A stretch of 64,000 nt of DNA from Oceanimonas marisflavi (lineage in GTDB: Bacteria; Pseudomonadota; Gammaproteobacteria; Enterobacterales; Aeromonadaceae), in the NCBI RefSeq assembly GCF_003049725.1, contig NZ_QAGM01000007.1, positions 1-64,000 on the forward strand, read 5' to 3'. Numbering within the stretch: the stretch's first letter is position 1; the number at the start of each line of letters is the position of its first letter. Both the position numbers and the translations under genes were made by a program. The notes beneath the pieces are model-generated. The model worked only from the letters and a program-made list of their open reading frames with translations, was not told where the DNA came from and searched no databases. Below, one piece after another: positions 59,960 to 64,000 of the stretch.

Positions 59960-60874
59960 TCACTTGCTCAGGCTCTGTTTCACGTCTGCAATCATAAGTT
60001 CGGTGGCGGTCACCCCCGAGGCGGTGATGTACCAGGCGCCGGTATTCAGGTAGGTCATTGCCTGGTTTTTATAGGCCGCGGTGGCCTTGACCAGGGCGTT
60101 GTCGAACTGCTGGTGCGTGGTGCTTCTGCCCTTGTTCACCACCTTGTCGCGGTCGATGATAAACAGATGCTGAGGATTGGCCTGCTTGATGTATTCAAAA
60201 GACACCAGCTCACCATGGCGGGACTGGCTGTGTACCTCGGCCGCATTCACAAAGCCAAAATCACGGAACAGCGCGGAAAAACGCGAATAGGTGCTAAAGG
60301 TGGTCAGGTTTTTGCCGCTGCTCATCACCAGCAGGGCATTATTTTGCTCAGCCCGGTTATGCTCGGCGATGGCGTTAAACTCCGCATTCAAGGCGGCAAT
60401 TTTCGCTTCCACCCGGTCTTCAATGGCAAACACCCGGCCCAGGGTGCGCCACAGCTGCTGGGTGGCCTGCCAGTAGCTGGCTCCGGCCTGCTCATCGGGG
60501 GCAAACACCAGGGTCGGCGCTATCTTGCTCAGCTCATCAAATTGTTCGGAGCTGCGCGGGCCAATAATGATGAGATCCGGCTTCAGGCTGAAAATGCCCT
60601 CGAAATCGGGCTCGAACAGAGTGCCGGATGACGCGTATTTATCATCCCGGTATTGCGCCAGATAATCGGGCAGATACTCCTTGGTCACCGCCACCGGGGT
60701 TATGCCAAAGGCATGGAGCACATCCAGGGCGCCAATGCCCGTGACCACTACCCGTTCGGGCTTTACCGGCACTCGAGTGCTGCCCATGGGGTGCTCCACG
60801 GTAATAGTGTTTCCGGCCGCCACGGAAAAGGGAAACGTCAGAGCGGCGATCAGCGCCAGTATCGCAACACGCAT
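59960..60874 (-). CDS. Periplasmic ferric-siderophore-binding protein
   Basis: This 304-residue binding protein has a Sec signal peptide MRVAILALIAALTFPFSVAA, with cleavage likely after VAA or AAG near residue 20. The mature two-lobed FhuD/FepB-type fold follows (PERVVVTGIGALDVLHAFG; IFSLKPDLIIIGPRS; NPQHLFIIDRDKVV). The N-terminus has no lipobox Cys, so it is soluble. Start at 60874 with AAGGAGGGAG upstream; a TTG five codons earlier overlaps that site. It resembles VctP/YclQ/FatB proteins. It is 11 nt after the DUF2218 gene. Confidence 0.92.
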   Translation of the reverse strand: MRVAILALIAALTFPFSVAAGNTITVEHPMGSTRVPVKPERVVVTGIGALDVLHAFGITPVAVTKEYLPDYLAQYRDDKYASSGTLFEPDFEGIFSLKPDLIIIGPRSSEQFDELSKIAPTLVFAPDEQAGASYWQATQQLWRTLGRVFAIEDRVEAKIAALNAEFNAIAEHNRAEQNNALLVMSSGKNLTTFSTYSRFSALFRDFGFVNAAEVHSQSRHGELVSFEYIKQANPQHLFIIDRDKVVNKGRSTTHQQFDNALVKATAAYKNQAMTYLNTGAWYITASGVTATELMIADVKQSLSK

Positions 60875-60885
60875 CACTCCCTCCT

Positions 60886-61170
60886 TCAATCTTGTGGCCA
60901 GTGCAGCACATGGTGCTCGCGGCGGGCAAAGCGATCAAAGTGGGACTTGATCACGTCTTTCAGCTCTTCCAGCTGAATCTCATCCTCGGCGCGGCAGTGA
61001 ATATGCAGCGCCTCACTGTCCGCCGCCAGGGTGCAGCGGCCAATGTCGAACTCAATCTCGCCCTGATTGTCGGTCCAGCGGGCCTCGACCTTGTGATTGA
61101 AATGCTTGCACAGATGGCGCAGATATTTGCTGCCCTCAAGGGTGTTAATGACCGTGCTTGCTTCAAACAT
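60886..61170 (-). CDS. DUF2218 protein
   Basis: This 94-residue protein belongs to DUF2218. A His/Cys-containing helix (SKYLRHLCKHFNHKVEAR) is followed by small beta strands with C-containing IGRCTLAADSEALHIHCRAED, and the C-terminus ends HHVLHWPQD. The function is unknown, but homologues often lie next to iron-siderophore uptake genes. Here it sits between the receptor and the binding protein. Several His and Cys residues could bind metal or help release iron; this is inference. GGAGG lies 5 nt before the ATG at 61170. Confidence 0.82.
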   Translation of the reverse strand: MFEASTVINTLEGSKYLRHLCKHFNHKVEARWTDNQGEIEFDIGRCTLAADSEALHIHCRAEDEIQLEELKDVIKSHFDRFARREHHVLHWPQD

Positions 61171-61194
61171 AAAAACCTCCGTAAACGGTAATAC

Positions 61195-61366
61195 CAATCG
61201 GATTAAGCATTTGCTCATTCTGTACCTGAGCGGTAGGCGCCGCTTTAGCTGGCGCAAACCTGAAGACGGTGGTGTCTTCAAGGCCTGTTGCACAGGCCCT
61301 GCCGACTAAAGTGGCAGCTACAACAGGGCCTGAAACAGATCACTTGCTTAAGGAAATTGGTATAAA
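61195..61366. repeat. Repeat element (copy 2) in the siderophore cluster
   Basis: It begins TACCAATCGGATTAAGCATT and ends GGAAATTGGTATA, so its ends are inverted repeats (TATACCAAT-like). Internal hairpins GCGCCGCTTTAGCTGGCGC and GGCCTGTTGCACAGGCC match copy 1. It separates the receptor from the DUF2218 gene. Confidence 0.8.
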
Positions 61367-61377
61367 AGACAAGGGGA

Positions 61378-63339
61378 TCAGAAGCGGTAGCTGGCGCTCA
61401 CGCGAATATCGCGACCGGCTTCGGGCAGACCGGCTACGCCTTCATAGCCAGGAATATGTTCAAAGCTGGCAACACTGGCATGATCCCGGTACTGCTTGTC
61501 GAACAGGTTCTGTACGCTCAGGGTCAGGGTCAGGGTGTCCTGAGTCAACGGCAGCCACTCAACATAAACATCGTGTACCGCATAACCGGGCTTGGAAATA
61601 TCACCAACGGCAGTTTCCTGATTATCTATGCCTTCCACAAAGCGGCCACTCCAACCCAGGTTGACCGCTTCATTGACTGCGTAGTCCAGGCTGGCCACCC
61701 AGGTATCACCAATGGAATTGCCCAGACCATTGTGCTCATAGCCGTTGAGGGCACGATCATTCAGGCGGGCGTCGTTGTGATGAAAGCTCAGGCCGGCGTG
61801 CAGGTCGCGCCATTGAGTACCGGCGCTCAGCAGGTAGCCTTCACTTTCCAGAATACCCACGTTTTCATAGTTCTTCGGTCCGAACAGGGGATCGGCGATC
61901 ACGTCCTTGATACGAGTACGGTATACCTTGCCGGTAAAATAGAAGGGTCCCGGATGGTAGTCGAAGCCCGCCTCGGTATTGCTGGCCCGCTCCGGTTTCA
62001 GGCCGGGATCGTTGGCACCGAATAGCTTGAAGGAATCACGCACCTGAACACCGCGGAATGCTTCGGCATAGCCGGCAAAAAGGTTCAGAGCCGGAATTAC
62101 CTCATAGTTCAGCCCCACATTGGGACTAAAACCGCTGTCCTTGAATTCCTGCTGATCGTTATCGGTCAGCTCATAGCTGTCGTAGCGCAGGCCGGCGCTC
62201 AGGGTCAGGGCATCGGTGACCCTGAGGTCGTCCTGAACATAAATACCCAGTACGCTGCCATCTTCCTCATTCTCACTGATGTTGCTGGCCGGGCCGGCAT
62301 TGGAGGTATCCTTGCGATAGTCTACGCCATAGGTCAGTTCGTTACGGGTAAAGCGGCTGGTATTGCGCAGATCCAGGCCGATGCTTTGGGTTTCACCGAT
62401 ATAGGGCTCTGCCTCCTCAGCCACCGTCAGATCAGACTGGGTATGGTAGAGAGTGGTTTCAATATTCACCAGCTCATCGGCGGGGTTCCACTCATGATTC
62501 AGGGTAAGGGTCTGGCGCTCCAGCTCCATCGGGCGGAAATCATTCCAGCTACTCAAGGTCCACTGGGGGCGTTTGCTGGGAGTGCCTTCCTCGGTACGAC
62601 TTTCATAGCTCAGGCGCAGTGTCTGATTGTCCGTAAGCTGTCCCACCACCTTGGCCAGGCCCACCTGCTGGCGACTGTCGGAGCCGGGAATATCATCACC
62701 ATTACCGTCGTTCAGATTATCCTGGTCCTTGTGAATAAAGGACGCCATGGCACTCCAGTCGTCGGTGACCCGGCCATACAGGGTGGTGGAGGCTTTATAA
62801 CCGTCGGCGTTACTGAAGTAACCGGCCTTAAGCAGGGCACCAAAGTCCTGGCCCGGGCGCAGCAGATCATCCGGATCCTTGGTTTCAAAACGCAGAGCGC
62901 CGCCCAGGGCGCCGGCGCCGGAGGTGGCCTTGCCGGCGCCGGCTTGTACTTCCACCCGCTTGAGCAGCTCGGGCTCAATGGAGATGCGGCCATTGTGGTG
63001 AAACAACTGTCCCCCCTGCACCGCGCCGTCGATGCTGACGTTCTGCTTGGTGTCTTCAATACCACGGGTATACAGCTTCTGGGCAAAACTTGCCGAGCCA
63101 CCCACGGTTACATCGGGTTGCTGGCGGAACACGTCTTCCAGATCGTTGGCCTGGCGGCGATCCAGCTCTTCGGAATCGACCACGCTTACATTGCTGTCGA
63201 TGCGCGACTCAGTCACCACCACCTGATCCAGCTCGGTATAGGAGTTGCTGCCGGCCAGGGCCGGGCCGGCGCCGATGGCGGCCAGCACGGCCACGGCCAG
63301 GGTGGAGGGTCGGGTAAGCGGAGAAACGGGTTTAGCCAT
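61378..63339 (-). CDS. TonB-dependent ferric-siderophore receptor
   Basis: This is an outer-membrane receptor of 653 residues. A signal peptide (STLAVAVLAAIGAGPALA) is followed by a TonB box ELDQVVVTES and a plug domain with GSASFAQKLYTRGIED. A 22-strand barrel follows, ending in the terminal aromatic sequence VSASYRF. It should import an iron chelate for the neighbouring binding protein and ABC genes. I prefer the start at 63339; an ATG at 63354 is only 2 nt from a Fur-box-like site, leaving no space for a ribosome site. Receptors of the VctA/IrgA type are similar, but specificity is not proven. Confidence 0.92.
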   Translation of the reverse strand: MAKPVSPLTRPSTLAVAVLAAIGAGPALAGSNSYTELDQVVVTESRIDSNVSVVDSEELDRRQANDLEDVFRQQPDVTVGGSASFAQKLYTRGIEDTKQNVSIDGAVQGGQLFHHNGRISIEPELLKRVEVQAGAGKATSGAGALGGALRFETKDPDDLLRPGQDFGALLKAGYFSNADGYKASTTLYGRVTDDWSAMASFIHKDQDNLNDGNGDDIPGSDSRQQVGLAKVVGQLTDNQTLRLSYESRTEEGTPSKRPQWTLSSWNDFRPMELERQTLTLNHEWNPADELVNIETTLYHTQSDLTVAEEAEPYIGETQSIGLDLRNTSRFTRNELTYGVDYRKDTSNAGPASNISENEEDGSVLGIYVQDDLRVTDALTLSAGLRYDSYELTDNDQQEFKDSGFSPNVGLNYEVIPALNLFAGYAEAFRGVQVRDSFKLFGANDPGLKPERASNTEAGFDYHPGPFYFTGKVYRTRIKDVIADPLFGPKNYENVGILESEGYLLSAGTQWRDLHAGLSFHHNDARLNDRALNGYEHNGLGNSIGDTWVASLDYAVNEAVNLGWSGRFVEGIDNQETAVGDISKPGYAVHDVYVEWLPLTQDTLTLTLSVQNLFDKQYRDHASVASFEHIPGYEGVAGLPEAGRDIRVSASYRF

Positions 63340-63356
63340 TGAGAACAAATCCATTT

Positions 63357-63375
63357 AATGAGAACGATTTTTATT
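63357..63375 (-). promoter_or_regulatory. Fur-box-like operator of the siderophore receptor
   Basis: On the minus strand, AATAAAAATCGTTCTCATT matches 15 of the 19 bases of the classic Fur box (AATGATAATCATTATCATT). It lies 18-36 nt before the receptor start, so Fe-Fur would repress the receptor. The match is by eye. Confidence 0.6.
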
Positions 63376-63635
63376 TGTGAATTTATTCTCGATATTCTCG
63401 GTGACCCGGTAAACCACTTTTACATTTGTTACATTCGGTAGCAGTTAACGGCCTGTTGCACAGGCCCTGCCGGCTAAAGCGGCAGCTACAACGCAAGCTC
63501 CTTATTTCACAAACAGCTCGGGCTGTAGGCGCCGCTTCAGCTGGCGCAAATCTGCAGACGACTGTGTCTTCAAGGCCTGTTACACAGGCCCTGCCGGCTA
63601 AAGCGGCAGCTACAACAGGGCCATTGGTATTACCC
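63376..63635. repeat. Receptor upstream region with repeat elements
   Basis: Positions 63376-63435 hold the probable receptor promoter. Positions 63441-63625 hold two tandem copies of the hairpin element (GGCCTGTTGCACAGGCC and GCCGGCTAAAGCGGCAG; GCGCCGCTTCAGCTGGCGC). They belong to the family at 59809 and 61195. No gene is seen. Confidence 0.7.
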
Positions 63636-64000
63636 TCAGGTGAAGCCATATCCCCGGCCGTGCACCGTCTTCAGCCGCTCCGGCGCCAGCCCCGCCTGCA
63701 CCAGCTTGCGCCGCACCCGGCTCAGGTGCATGTCCAGGCTGCGATCATCGGTGCTGAACGGCTTTTCCAGCACTTCACGATAAAGAAACGGCTTGTCCAG
63801 CACCCGCTCCCGGTGGGCCACCAGGGTCCACAACAGCCGGAACTGAATGGGCGTGAGCGCCACCGCCGCCTGCCCCACGCTCACCCGCATGTGCTGACGA
63901 TCCAAGCAGAGGCTGTCTACCCGCAGTAGCCGGGCCGGCTGTGCCGGCCCCGGTGAGTAGCGTCGCAGCAGCGCCTGAATGCGCAGCAGGCATTCCTCAA
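63636..64000 (-). CDS. OmpR-family response regulator, C-terminal part (cut by window edge)
   Basis: An open frame runs from the right window edge to the stop at 63636, giving about 121 residues. It starts in the end of a receiver-domain linker (EECLLRIQALLRR) and continues into a complete OmpR/PhoB-type winged-helix DNA-binding domain (ALTPIQFRLLWTLVAHRERVL; SLDMHLSRVRRKL; VHGRGYGFT). The receiver domain with its Asp lies outside. The gene ends just upstream of the siderophore receptor. It may control that cluster, or belong to a separate sensor pair to the right. Confidence 0.9.
   Translation of the reverse strand, partial: EECLLRIQALLRRYSPGPAQPARLLRVDSLCLDRQHMRVSVGQAAVALTPIQFRLLWTLVAHRERVLDKPFLYREVLEKPFSTDDRSLDMHLSRVRRKLVQAGLAPERLKTVHGRGYGFT

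Overview
The window reads as the chromosome of a marine or brackish gammaproteobacterium, most likely in the Aeromonadaceae (Oceanimonas, Oceanisphaera or Zobellella type). This is inferred from protein resemblance and gene order (yhdT-panF-prmA-dusB-fis, aroQ-accB-accC, nrdR-ribD-ribE-ribBA, ribH-nusB-thiL-pgpA, a Vibrio-type second EF-G); no 16S gene is present to confirm it. Most DNA is GC-rich and tightly packed. The intergenic gaps carry several families of short palindromic repeats.

Layout. Positions 1-3.5 kb hold the tail of an IS4-like transposase, an ArgO-type exporter, a run of small accessory genes (GFA, GGCT and VOC families), a broken yefM-like antitoxin and a 5'-truncated ynfA. 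EF-G2 (fusA) lies at 3.5-5.6 kb, followed by an unassigned 414-residue membrane protein with a 31-residue membrane peptide behind it. Positions 7.4-20.4 kb form a type I secretion operon: a 3339-residue repeat protein, its PrtD-like ABC exporter and its HlyD-like adaptor. Positions 21.5-26.9 kb carry a dipeptide/glutathione-type ABC importer in gsiABCD order with one fused double ATPase. Positions 27.3-29.7 kb are pgpA-thiL-nusB-ribH. A MscS channel, a DMT exporter, the siaABCD c-di-GMP signalling operon, a HopJ-like gene, an esterase and a HutD gene (29.8-37.4 kb) separate ribH from ribBA-ribE-ribD-nrdR-glyA (37.5-42.3 kb).

On the plus strand, 42.5-45.6 kb is a compact five-gene operon: TorD-like chaperone, DUF2956 protein, GS-fold amidoligase, class-I glutamine amidotransferase (peptidase C26 type) and a YqaA/DedA-like membrane protein. 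It is the best candidate here for an undescribed biochemical system. It is followed by acs, aroQ-accB-accC, a RidA protein, yhdT-panF, prmA and dusB-fis. Positions 55.6-56.2 kb hold a toxin-first RelE/HigA-type toxin-antitoxin pair. Positions 56.3-63.4 kb carry a ferric-siderophore uptake cluster: TonB receptor with a Fur-box-like site, DUF2218 protein, binding protein, two permeases, ATPase and an exported family-I pyrophosphatase. The window ends inside an OmpR-type response regulator.

Two themes join neighbouring genes. The secreted giant protein and siaABCD both suggest surface or aggregation behaviour, although no direct link is visible. The siderophore genes form one coherent import route from outer membrane to cytoplasm. 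The giant gene has an internal tandem duplication of about 4.1 kb that copies the whole propeller region and the C-terminal secretion module, leaving a second, now internal, T1SS-type signal region.
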